From Agriotes lineatus (lineage: Eukaryota; Arthropoda; Insecta; Coleoptera; Elateridae): a stretch of DNA of 64,000 nt. Location: positions 1 to 64,000 of the forward strand of contig CALNHX010007470.1 of assembly GCA_940337035.1 (NCBI GenBank), read 5' to 3'. Below, piece by piece: positions 1-9,846 of this stretch. Within the stretch, counting starts at the first letter, position 1. Every line of letters starts with the position of its first letter. Position numbers and translations under genes: made by a program. Below the pieces are notes generated by a model. That model had not been told where the DNA came from, made no database searches, and saw only the letters and a list, made by a program, of their open reading frames with translations.

Positions 1-60
1 ATCATTATGACACTTTGCCACATTTCATTAAACCAATAATGTTGCGACCGACGGAGAATT

Positions 61-181
61 AAAGCTAACTTAACGAGTGGGTGCAACTTCATAGTTGCTC
101 CGAGAAAAATCTCGGCTGTGGCCAGATTTGAACCAATGTTCACCTCATTGCAAAGCTGGGCCTTACCCACTCAACAGCCTA
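61..181 (-). repeat. tRNA-derived SINE copy, old
   Basis: Read on the minus strand, this begins with a tRNA-like head: an A-box-like TGTTGAGTGGG and a B box GGTTCAAATCT (complement of 124-134). It continues through a GCCGAGA...TCTCGGAGC hairpin and a GTTAAGTTAG stretch. The same order of blocks occurs in the well-preserved SINE at 41299-41580, so this is a diverged second copy. Its 3' limit is unclear and may run to the window edge. No target duplication was found. Confidence 0.6.
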
Positions 182-1071
182 CGTGCACAGTAATTTACGA
201 GGAGCAAAATTTAATTTATGCGCAAATGTACAACGCAAGTAGTATACTAAACAGTGCCACCCCTATTGCTAGACAATAATGTAAAAACTTCAATTTAACT
301 GAATTACGCATTGATATGAACGCCTACTAGATGCGGCGAAAGTAATTAATTTTCGGCTATGAGCACCGGTTGGAAGAATTTGATATTTGCACAGCGGAAT
401 ATAAAACTCTACAAAATAATTACATTTTGTTGAGTATTGTCAAACAAATTTGTGCCGAATGACTACAACGTCAAAACGCTTTGCTGTCGCGTCGAACGCT
501 GCTAAATGTGAAATGTGGAACTCTACTCCGGGCACTTTCTGACCGTATATTTACTTAACAAAACAGTAGGGCGGAAAGTTCGCTCACAACCGCGATTGCC
601 CTTGTTACGCTTACAACAGGATTTGGAAAATAGATATGGCCCAGCAAAAATTATCTTCCAATAGGGTCAAAATATTATTTCTAGCTTCCTCGTTTTGAAC
701 GGGTGTTTAGTACGTATAGTGCGTATGAGAAAACCAAATAAATATTGATATTCAGCATGAAACTTTTACCAAAAATTATCAAAATATACACTGATTATTG
801 TCTGCCAAAAACAAAATAGAAGGAAACGGGATTCATATTCGTTTCCACCATAACACGTTGAGTTATTAATAGGTAATTTGTTTACATGTTATTTCTCTTC
901 GTGCAATTGCGATGTCACCAACTGAATTAATGTTACTGTGGACAGTTATTTAATGAGATAACGTATAACAATGCAATTAATTACTTTGAAAACTACACTA
1001 TTGCATTTCACCACCTTTTCAGATCCATTTCTGATAGTGATAGTATTTAAATAGATAGAATAATATTATAA
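182..1071. other. no gene seen
   Basis: AT-rich unique-looking sequence. No coding similarity, inverted ends or tRNA-like boxes were found. A slightly more GC-rich patch lies around 460-620 without an open frame of note. Confidence 0.5.
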
Positions 1072-1795
1072 CTAGCAACCAGTGAGACAAATGTCTCATT
1101 TAATAAAACAAAAAAGACCGTTTTTCAAATAGAACGCGTATGAAATAAAAACAATATTTTTTAAAATCACGTGATTGAAATTCGGTTCCTGACCTGACAT
1201 GACCATTCCAAACATATAACTTTCATAACTTTTTTCTCTATCTCTTACGGTTTGGCTGCTGAAACAGCGTCCCGGACGGACGGAAATCACGTGATTTCTC
1301 GAAAACCGGAAGTGTCACGTGACTGAAATTCGGTTCCTGACCTGACATGACCATTTCAAACATATAACTTTCATAACTTTTTTCTCCATCTCTTACGGTT
1401 TGGCTGCTGAAACAGCGTCCCGGACGGACCAGCGTCCCGGACGGACGGAAATCACGTGATTTCTCGAAAACCGGAAGTGTCACGTGACTGAAATTGGGTT
1501 CCTGACCTGACATGACCATTCCAAACATATAACTTTAATAACTTTTTTCTCCATCTCTTACGGTTTGGCTGCTGAAACAGCGTCCCGGACGGACCAGCGT
1601 CCCGGACGGACGGAAATCACGTGATTTCTCGAAAACCGGAAGTGTCACGTGACTGAAATTCGGTTCCTGACCTGACATGACCAATCCAAACATATAACTT
1701 TCATAACTTTTTTCTCTATCTCTTACGGTTTGGCTGCTGAAACAGCGTCCCGGACGGACCAGCGTCCCAGACAGACAAGTCTATTAGATAAAGGA
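1072..1795 (-). mobile_element. non-autonomous Helitron-like element, copy 1
   Basis: Read on the minus strand, the element starts TCCTTTATCTAATAGACTTG and ends GTTGCTAG. Just before that end is a short hairpin, GAGACA-AA-TGTCTC (complement of 1084-1097), about 9 bases from the terminal CTAG. The flanking host bases are A on the 5' side and T on the 3' side, with no target duplication. TC start, 3' hairpin, CTRR end and insertion between A and T are the Helitron signature. Two other copies (48783-49185 and 51563-51943) share both ends. No Rep/helicase coding is present, so it is non-autonomous. The interior is mostly tandem repeat. Confidence 0.65.
1157..1776. repeat. 165-bp tandem repeat inside Helitron copy 1
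   Basis: Three near-identical units begin at 1282, 1447 and 1612 (period 165), preceded by a partial unit from about 1157. Each unit carries the palindrome ATCACGTGAT, a second TCACGTGA, a CGGAAGTG motif, and a duplicated CCAGCGTCCCGGACGGAC block at its end. Open frames read across this interval are products of the repeat and have no coding features. Confidence 0.85.
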
Positions 1796-2431
1796 TAATA
1801 AAATAGTTTTAAAACATACACTATAACTGGAAAATTCAATGTTCAAAACAAATAAAATACTCAACTTTCGACAAAAATGTCAGTTTCGATATCTTTTCGC
1901 GCCAAAAAAAACACGATTCATTTAAAAATTGCGTTGAATTATGAAAATGAAAATCGAAACTCAAAAGAAAATCTGCAAAAGTTAAAGTAATCAAATTGCT
2001 TTAAAATTTTTTCTTGTAGTAATAATAGTCCCGAAAATCAGACTAAATAATATTCAATCTTGGTTACCAATCAGGTACAATTTAAAGCCGAAACTGGAAG
2101 ACGTAGTAGTAGACAATTTTTAGCTTTCTGTGGTTGCTACCTTGAAAAGCAAGTGAAATCAATTGAATCTCCTGAACTATTAGGATTACTTTTAACTCTA
2201 GAAACATTCTGATGGCATACACTGCTTTATATTTATTTAGATATTTATATCAACAAATACAAAACATGCCTTAATATTTTGGTGTCACGGATCCATTCTA
2301 TCATATTCTAGAGTTTTAAAGAAATTCGCTGTCTAGATTAGTAGATATGAGGAGCCAAAGTTGAGCTTTTACGCATAGGTTTGGTAGCGTTTATAATGTT
2401 ACATGCAATCTGCATGTCACATGTAAATATA
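1796..2431. other. no gene seen
   Basis: AT-rich sequence between the Helitron and the small mariner element. No open frame or repeat structure could be supported. Confidence 0.5.
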
Positions 2432-3169
2432 CAGTGAGCGCCAAAAAGCATTGGTCAGTTTCAATTTGTAATAACAATTTATTTGCTTAAATTACACAGT
2501 TAATCAGAACAATTTCTTAAAGACTAAGAATGGGAGATTCATTTATGAAAAATGATGTCGGTTAAATGACTCCCCTCTTGTTGAATGCACTCTTTTAAAC
2601 GGTGGCCGAAATCTCTCATCACACGTTGCCGCATATCCTGCAGTACAGCTTCAATATTTTCCCGAATAAACATTTTAAGCTTTTCCAGATTTTTTATCTT
2701 TCTTGTAAATACTCTGCTCTTCAAGTAATCCCAAAGAAAAAATCAGAAGTGGTTATGTCCTGCGATCTCGAGGGCTAATGAAGGTCACCATAGCAAGAAA
2801 TAAGTTTATTTGGAAACGATTGTCGTAGGAGATTCGTATTAATTCTTACGGTGTAATTTGTAGCACCGTCCTGTTGAAACCAATATTCATTTACTATCTC
2901 CTCCTCTATTTGCGATAGAAAGATCTTTGAAGCATGTAATGTCTTTGAGATGTAACCGTTACCGTTTCACCAATTTCCTCGAAAAAATGAGTCCCGACAA
3001 TCTTTGACGGTGAAACAGCACACCAAACTGTCACTTTCGGAGGATGTCAAACATTGAAACAAAACTCCCAAGTTTCCTATTTATGAAGAAATTATCATTG
3101 ATTCCATAGGTGAAGTGTATGGGTTTTTATTAGGTATTGAAACTGACCAATGCTTTTTGGCGCTCACTG
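2432..3169 (-). mobile_element. short Tc1/mariner-type element
   Basis: Both ends carry the same inverted repeat of about 34 bases. It begins CAGTGAGCGCCAAAAAGCAT and appears on the plus strand at 2432 and on the minus strand from 3169. A TA dinucleotide flanks each end (2430-2431 and 3170-3171), the usual mariner target duplication. At 738 bp it is shorter than a full element (normally 1.3 kb or more). What remains inside is the C-terminal half of a transposase on the minus strand, so the 5' half of the gene has been deleted. The identical ends suggest it was mobilised as a shortened copy. Confidence 0.85.
2539..3040 (-). pseudogene. Tc1/mariner-type transposase, C-terminal remnant
   Basis: The last 61 codons (2724-2539) are open and resemble the end of an IS630/Tc1-type transposase: LKSRVFTRKIKNL, then MRQRVMRDFGHRL and a final DIIFHK. 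Upstream on the same strand, pieces such as VWCAVSPSKIVGTHFF, WFQQDGATNYT and SDFFFG are readable only across stops and frame changes. They correspond to the VWCGI, FQQDGA (second catalytic Asp) and C-terminal Asp regions of the family. The N-terminal DNA-binding part and first Asp region are missing. It is non-functional. Confidence 0.75.
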
Positions 3170-3708
3170 TATATATAAAAGATATCCTGATAGTTAATTT
3201 TAAAAAGTTTGTGTACAGTCGTTGGGTTGTGAATGGTTACTGGTAACTAAAGAGAAATAATAAATAGAATAAAAAAGTTCAATTTGATATTCGACTCGAG
3301 ACGGTCATATTAAAACCGATGGTGGTTCAATCCCAACCAATTGGTATTTTTAACTGAATTTATTTGAATAGTTATTACACAGGAAGTAACTGGTAATAAT
3401 ATAAAATAAAAATTCAAAGCAAAGCAAATAACTTGCGATATAATTAAAGTAGAGCCAGTGATTACGTGTGTGTGGTGAAGTTAAGTGTGAAATTCTATCG
3501 GAAAGATAGAAATCATATCCAAAGAGCTTTTCGGAGGGGAGTTAGAGTTTCAACTATCCAGGTTCCTGTTAGCTGTCCTGCTAATCAGGTACCCTAAAGC
3601 GACGCTAAGGTCAGTGACTGTTTTATAACTTTTAACGAACAAGATTTGGAATAATTTAAGGAAGATTTAAATTGCGTACAAACTATTTATATCATACCTG
3701 CAAAATAG
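3170..3708. other. no gene seen
   Basis: AT-rich. A GGTTCAATCCC string near 3329 resembles a pol III B box, but no matching A box or cloverleaf was found. The sequence just before 3709 may belong to the 5'-truncated LINE, but the junction is not recognisable. Confidence 0.4.
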
Positions 3709-4702
3709 GCACTTTGTTGTAAAGCATGATGGAAATACATCTCGTAAATTTAAAGCAAACTCAGGAGTTCCACAAGGCTCAAATCTGGGGCCATTGTTAT
3801 TTTTAGTATTTATAAATGATTTGCCAGATTGTATTCGAAATTCAAAGTGCCTATTATTCGCAGATGATATGAAGTTATATCAAAAAATAGAAACTATTAA
3901 TGATTGTTGTAGATTACAGGCAGATATAAATCGTATCTACGAATGGAGTTTAATTAATAAATTACATTTTAATATATCGAAATGTCATAAAATGGTCATA
4001 ACAACTAAACAGAATAAAATACTATTTAATTATCAAATGAACAGCGTCAATTTGACAAAAATCGAAATTGTTAAAGATTTGGGAGTTGAATATGATTCCA
4101 AGTTAAGATTTGATTCTCATGTTGAACGGGCTTGTGGAGAGGCATCACGCAGCTTGGGTTTTATTATTAGGCAAACGAAACATTTTAAACAAATAAAATC
4201 AATACAAATTTTATACTATACTTTTGTACGGCCAAAACTCGAATACGCATCCATTGTCTGGTATCCTCAAACTTTTCATCATAAAATACAAATAGAAAAG
4301 GTTCAAAATAGATTCTTAAGGTATTTATATTTCAAAAAATAGAAATTCTATCCAAATTACTTAACTACCAGAACGATAGAGCTCCGTAGGACATTTGAAA
4401 CTTGGAGTTTGGAAAATCACAGACAATTTAGTGTGTTAATGTTTGGTTATAAATTATTAAACAATATGATTTATGATTCTAAACTTCTTGCTTTGCTAAA
4501 TTTCAAAATCCCTACTAGACTCTTACGACCGTCAGCAATTTTTGCTGTACATTCACAACCTTTTAAGTGTAATTCTCCTATAACAGTATTTTTGCAGCTT
4601 GCCAACCAAGCTATGTCTGTTACCGATTTAGATTTTGCTATGAATCTTTGCAACTTTACCAAATTATTAAACCAGCATTTTAATGTAGTAAGTTGTTCTT
4701 AA
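3709..4702 (+). pseudogene. Jockey-type LINE reverse transcriptase, 3' part
   Basis: The frame opens around 3709 without a start codon and reads the second half of a non-LTR reverse transcriptase. SGVPQGSNLGPLLFLVFINDL is followed by LLFADDMKLY, the FADD catalytic box at about 3856-3867, then LNISKCHKM, the LGVEYDSKLRF box and a thumb region with RPKLEYASIVW. A TAG at 4340-4342 interrupts the frame, but the same frame continues (ENHRQFSVLMFGYKLLN...) to a stop at 4702. The endonuclease, ORF1 and N-terminal RT are absent, so this is a typical 5'-truncated copy. It is followed by a 3' UTR and A/T-rich tail ending at the mariner insertion. Confidence 0.85.
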
Positions 4703-4940
4703 AATATATAGATCAATCTTCATGGCTGCCTTCTCAGGCATTCAATTTGTCGCATTAGAGGTTCTGTTGTTAGGATGTATATTGTGTATATATATATATT
4801 TATGTGTATATTTATATGTATATTTCCCTGCATTTTTATATTGCTACTGTTTTTATATATTTTTTTGGTACATTCCCTTGTAATGAGGCAACGCCTGTTT
4901 GGGAATAAAATAAAATAAAAATAAAAAATAAAATAAAATA
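4703..4940 (+). other. LINE 3' UTR and (AAATA)n-like tail
   Basis: It starts directly after the RT stop, runs through a TATATATATA-rich stretch, and ends in GGGAATAAAATAAAATAAAA-type repeats to 4940. Such simple A/T tails terminate many Jockey-group LINEs. The tail provided the TA used as target by the element that begins at 4943. Confidence 0.65.
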
Positions 4941-4942
4941 TA

Positions 4943-5660
4943 CAGGGTGTCTGAAAAAGAATGGGACATCGATTAGTCAGAGATTCCTTAGATTATAATA
5001 AATAGATTAAACCTAATATACCTTAGTACAAAGTCCCCCCAGTAAAAAGTTACAGGGCCTTGAAGTTCAATTTTTTATTTTTTATTTTTTTTTGTTAATT
5101 TCCACAAATGTAGAGATATCAATTTAGATTTTGGTACACATGCTTACTATTATGTAATGCACTAATACAAAAATTTTCATCAACTACACTTGACTGTAAG
5201 AGGCACTTTACCCATCTTTGAAAACTTTTTTTAGCTCTAACTTCCTTATCTGTAACATTTTTTTTTAAATTTTAGGTTATTATCTGAAAGAGAATTAAAA
5301 TACACCAAAAAGATATACTTTTAGTTCATAAGCGTAAAAGCAACCGTTTGCCTTAAAATGCCTATCAAAGGTTTTGGTTGTCATTAAGACGTGCAATTAT
5401 CAAGTAGCCATGATCACAAATACAATGGGTAGTGATTGTCATCTAGTAAACAACAATGGTAAATCAGCTAATAACAAAAGCATTTTCTTACGTGTTTACG
5501 AAAATGGCGCGGCTTAACGAATTCTCTAATTCTGAAATGAGAGATATGGTTTGCATCTACGCTAATGAAGGTTTTTGTGGTTGTGCCGTGGCAAGGAGAT
5601 ACTTGCAATTATATCCAAATAGAAGACAGCCAGATAAGAAGCTTTTCAAAAACCTTTATT
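4943..5660 (+). repeat. inverted duplicate of the mariner element's 5' end
   Basis: This matches the reverse complement of about 10741-11457, covering the terminal repeat, the leader and the first ~68 transposase codons. The match stops at AACCTTTA (about 5652-5659) and switches to TTTGAAAGAGAATTAAAA, a sequence that also occurs within the terminal repeat near 5288. The junction therefore looks like a short-homology recombination that replaced the normal 3' terminal repeat with a copy of the 5' end. Confidence 0.75.
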
Positions 5661-5674
5661 TGAAAGAGAATTAA
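5456..5674 (+). pseudogene. duplicated N-terminus of the mariner-type transposase
   Basis: 72 codons beginning MVNQLITKAFSYVFTKMARL and including NEFSNSEMRDMVCIYANEGF. It is nearly identical to the N-terminus encoded on the minus strand from 10945. After NRRQPDKKLFKNLY the frame runs into terminal-repeat sequence and stops, so only the helix-turn-helix-like DNA-binding region is present. A second ATG at codon 17 (MARLNEF) could be the native start. If made, the peptide would bind DNA without a catalytic domain; nothing here shows that it is expressed. Confidence 0.75.
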
Positions 5675-5701
5675 AAGGCACAAAAATAATTTACTCTTAG
5701 T

Positions 5702-5728
5702 CACGGTAATAGATAGAGGAGGTAGCAC
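5702..5728 (+). repeat. P element terminal inverted repeat (3' end of the gene)
   Basis: CACGGTAATAGATAGAGGAG followed by GTAGCAC. It pairs with 9663-9689 with a single mismatch (A/G at base 16). The adjacent GACGGACGC/GACAAGCGC is a weaker extension. Confidence 0.95.
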
Positions 5729-5944
5729 GACGGACGCTTCAAATGTGTCCGCTGAGTTGTAACGCTCGAGGCCGAGAGAGACAGCTATATGCGGGCTGGC
5801 CACAATAATGGGTCGTTTTGGAATACATGCAGTTTTCCAGTTATTACATATATCATCACTTTAAATAAAACTTATATACTAATTAATAGTGGATAACTAA
5901 GGGTTTTTACAATAATAAATTAGGATTACGCTATTGATTAAGTA

Positions 5945-8900
5945 CTAAGTCGATTGTAGTTTTGATTCCTTTTTCTTTTCCGTAGATCTTTTAGCAACCA
6001 TCTTTTCCTGTTGTTTATAATATTGATTAATTCTCATAGTAACGTAGAAAAAGATACTATTTGTCAAAATGTTCATTTTATGTTCTTCACACGGAAATGG
6101 AAAAAAATCCAGGTTTTGCTCAAATATATCTTCAACTGTTTTGTCAAATACGTCCACTGAATCAATATGATTCATTAAGATGGTTTCTATCTGTTTGAAA
6201 AAATGAAACATCTTTAACTCCGGATGATTTAAAGCACCTTTTGATTTTATGTTTGTTAAAGCTGACAATTCAATAATTAAATGTGCAGTTTCTTTGTGGT
6301 AAAGGTGTTGTTTGCATAAAGGGCAATTTGTAAGTTTAAACATTTTTTTGGAAATATATCCCGCTAAATAATATATTACGCAGTCTATAGTTTCGGGAGT
6401 AAAAAAATCGGATTCAATATCTTCACTGCGTTCTTCCCAGTCCTCGCTGTTAAGTAAATTATCTAATTGTGTTCTTATTTTAAGTAAGTGTGTTTGTCTG
6501 CATTCATTATTTGCGGTAAATATGTTTTTAAAATCTTCAAAATTAAATGATCGATTCCTCATGTCCGTTTCAGAAACAGTGCAGTTTCCGAATGCTGGAG
6601 GTTTTAGTAATTTATAAACAGAAAGCATTCTGTATAACTGTAGAAATGTTCCAAACGTAGGATGATCATTTGCTCTTCCCGCTTGACGTATAGTGCCGAA
6701 AAATTGCTAAATATAAAAGGCAAATTAATAAAATATCTATTTAAATTTAATAAATTACTTTACCTCTAGTGGATCTTGATTTAATTTCCCTGTCAATACA
6801 TACTTAAACCCACAGGAATCCATTAAATACTGCGAAAGATCTATTGTGGATAGCAAGGAAACGCGTAAACCCTCTGCTGTAGTATTGGTTAAAAATTGGT
6901 TTTTATTAATTGTGCCATTAATTACCATTTTTTCCCACAAATCTAACCAGTTAAGATTGTCTCGTAAAACCTACAATAAGCAGTGTATTGTTTTACAAAA
7001 TACGCAGCGGAAGTCTTAGTCATCCTTACATTAAAATCTTTACTATTTTTTCGAAGTCCTTCAGCAGGAAACCTGCAATTTATAGCGTCAAAAAGATCAT
7101 TCATCCTTCTTGTAAATGATATAGTGCAATTTGCATCTTTTAGGTGTGTGTACTTAAACTGGTAAAACTTTAGTCCATCTGCTACGCTATTGCTAAATAC
7201 CTGAAAATATTAGTAGTAGATAAAACTGAAAATCTAAGATCATCCGTAATAATTCAGTGGAGTACCTGGGTAGCCAATTTAACTCGCATTTTCAGTAAAT
7301 TTGAAGGATTTATATGCCTCTCAGTTAATTTTGGACAAACTCTCAAATTTCCCGGTAATTTTGTGTCAATATTCAGCAGCTTTTCATAATATTGCCACCC
7401 TATAATTCCTTCGGGAGTCTACAATAATAAGAATTTTAATAAACATACATTTAGGTAATATTAAATACATACATGGAGACACGTCTGATTAAACAATCTG
7501 TTTCTAATACATTTGATAATGTGCGGTGCATCTGAAAAAAAATATAAATGACGGGAATCGTCCATTGGATGCAAAATTTTATGAACAGGATTTTGTAAAT
7601 TTCCTGTTATGCCAAACTTCGTCCACATTTTGCGATTGGTTGATGCTCCATCGCACACAATTCCATCAATAATAGCTCCACATTTTTCTAATCTTTGTAT
7701 TATTTGCAATACTAATTGAGCTAAGCATGTACCACTTGTAGGGCCCTTAGATGCAAATACTGCAACAGGCTGTGCGAAATTTTCAGCCAAAGAAGAAAAC
7801 ATAAACACCAAACCATGATCAGCCAGTTTGTTGGTTGTTAAAGCAGTAGCTTTATTATTTTCCCCAAAGTCTTGAACGCCTATAAGTTTCATGGTCTTCA
7901 CGTTTAAATTTATACATTGTCGAACATGTATTTCGTCAAAAATTAATATCCCGTGACATTGATATTGATTTTTTTCTCTCATTTTTTCCCCAAATGCTTC
8001 GAAAAAACTGTCATCTAGGCCACATTTTAATTTAACTCGTGAAAGATATCCCCTTATAGTAGAAACAGCCGGCAGTGGCATAATTTCATTGTTTCTTAAA
8101 AACTTGTAAGTTGTTGGACTTCGTATATGTAATAACAAACATAAAAGCAGCCATTCCGAAGTGTAACGTCGTGATGTTTTCTTATTGTATTTACAAGATT
8201 TAATACATTCACTAATCAGGAGTTTCTGGGAAGAATGTATATTTTTATCATTCTCAATTTTTTTAGTATTTGATTTTCGTCCAACTCTTTCATTTGCTCT
8301 TTCACAGCTGTTAACTCTTTCCTGAGTTTCAGGTTTTTTATTTGAAGTCTCTTTTGGGATTTTCTGTTCCTTTCAATATTTCTGCTATATGCTCGTTTAA
8401 GCACAACGACTTTACTATTTAAACATCTACTTTTAAATGTTCTTATATTTTGTTTTATTTTTCTACAAAACGTGCACTTGATAATATATTGATAATCAGA
8501 CAAAGCAATGCGTTCTGCAATATATATACAATTTTTATGTCTCCATGCATTGATATTTTCATCCTTTGTATAATGTACGCTATGAAAATTAAGTGGTGCA
8601 TTGTCAACATCGATGCCACCATTACACACTTCCAAATTATCAAATAAGACGACACAATTTTCTAAACCTTCCGTTGTTGCAATATCTCCGAATGTTAAAA
8701 TATTTTTTATGTCTACCCGTTTTCCGAAAACATAAAATTGAATTTCCTGGTCGTTAATAATTACGTTTTTCCTAATTACGGTTTGATCTTTATTTAAAAT
8801 CATTTCAGATAAGGAAATAGCCCTGTTTTGGGAAATTGAATCCGTAACGTAGTGAATGCCCCACGATTTTGATGGTAATTTTACTGCAATACCATTCCAG

Positions 8901-9456
8901 AGTCCATCGAAAAACTGAATATATGATAAACCTAAATTAAAGTCATATTAATACATGAATCCATGTCAATAACAAAAAATAATAATACCGATGCTCTTTA
9001 CATCCTCGTCCCTACTTTCTGAATTATCTACAATGCATTTTCTTTTTTTAGATATATGTTCTTCTTTATGTAGTAACAGACGACGTTTCTTTATTTCTTT
9101 TGATAAATATTTGGGACAGTTCGGAAATTTAGTAGGAATTGCCGTATCCGCAAGCCGCGGCTTTAACAATTTTATCTAAAATGTTGTAAATTTCAAAATA
9201 GTAAATAAAAATGTAATTTACGATTTATCGGCAAAGTACTTACCGTATGAAGCTCGTTTGATATTTCTCTCAAAATTTCATTTTCATTAAAATGTTTTGC
9301 ACAGACATGATCTTTTTCAGTCAACACTCTGTCTTTTCGCGGTATTGCTTGCTGCCAAGCTTGAAGTCTATTTTTTGGTATTTTAAATAATGTAACTTTT
9401 TCCTTGTTACTGTCGTAACCACTATCACAATTGGGTACCACACACTTCCTTCCCAT
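5945..9456 (-). CDS. P element transposase (THAP-domain, RNase H-like), one frameshift
   Basis: Inferred exons on the minus strand: 9456-9244, 9175-8989, 8931-7473, 7418-7266, 7200-7030, 6970-6764, 6706-5945. All introns are GT-AG and the phases agree. The start MGRKCVVPNC opens a THAP zinc finger (C5, C10, W34, C52, H55; AIPTKF at 83-88). A charged coiled coil follows near residues 320-350. The RNase H-like core shows D466 (ILIFDEIH), D561 (GIVCDGAS) and FSDAPHIIKCIRN. E797 in DPLEQFFGTIRQAG is the likely third acidic residue, at the exon 6/7 join. The predicted length is 1,050 aa if one base is counted as missing in the A7 run at 8258-8264. As written, the frame shifts there and ends at 8216. 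Such proteins cut and join the element in the nucleus. Family assignment is certain; activity is not. Confidence 0.92.
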
Positions 9457-9662
9457 GATTATCACATAAATGCACCTACTAAAAAAAGTCTTAAGACAAA
9501 AACTATTTAAAAAACAACGAGGCCTGCACGCAGCAATGGCAAAATCTGCTTGGAATACATAAGTAGGAATGCGACAGATATAGGCCCGCATTAGCCCCTC
9601 CTTGTCTGGCGAAAGCGTTACAGGTTTCCGGACAACTTTCTCCTAACAAGTAGGCGCTTGTC

Positions 9663-9689
9663 GTGCTACCTCCCCTATCTATTACCGTG
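9663..9689 (-). repeat. P element terminal inverted repeat (5' end of the gene)
   Basis: On the minus strand it reads CACGGTAATAGATAGGGGAG then GTAGCAC, the partner of 5702-5728. The transposase ATG lies 207 bases inside, so promoter and transposase-binding sites should fall between 9457 and 9662, though no TATA box is obvious there. Confidence 0.95.
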
Positions 9690-9846
9690 CTCTTAGTTCA
9701 TATCCGAAAAAACAACCGTTGTCCTTAAAATTGCTATCAATGATTTGGGTTATCAATAAGGCGTGCAATTATCAAGTACTCATTGTCACAAAAACAAATG
9801 ATGTCAAAATTAGGTATTTTATTTAATACAAATTGATGAACAATAA

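Larger units (their letters stand above)
5702..9689 (-). mobile_element. P element, near-intact, with 8-bp target duplication
   Basis: The ends are inverted repeats of 27 bases with one mismatch, starting CACGGTAATAGATAG at 5702 and on the complement from 9689. The next dozen bases are also partly matched. The 8-bp sequence CTCTTAGT occurs directly on both sides (5694-5701 and 9690-9697). An 8-bp duplication is characteristic of the P superfamily (and of hAT, whose proteins differ). The interior is one minus-strand transposase gene of seven coding exons. Length is 3,988 bp, against about 2.9 kb for the Drosophila melanogaster P element. It interrupts the left terminal repeat of the older mariner-type element. 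The exact duplication and almost clean gene suggest a recent insertion. Confidence 0.95.

Noticed and set aside
1238..1528. 96-codon minus-strand open frame with internal peptide repeats
   Set aside because: It is a reading of the 165-bp Helitron tandem repeat; the repeated peptide follows the DNA period and has no domain.
3322..3345. B-box-like GGTTCAATCCC, possible tRNA or SINE
   Set aside because: No A box at the right distance and no cloverleaf pairing.
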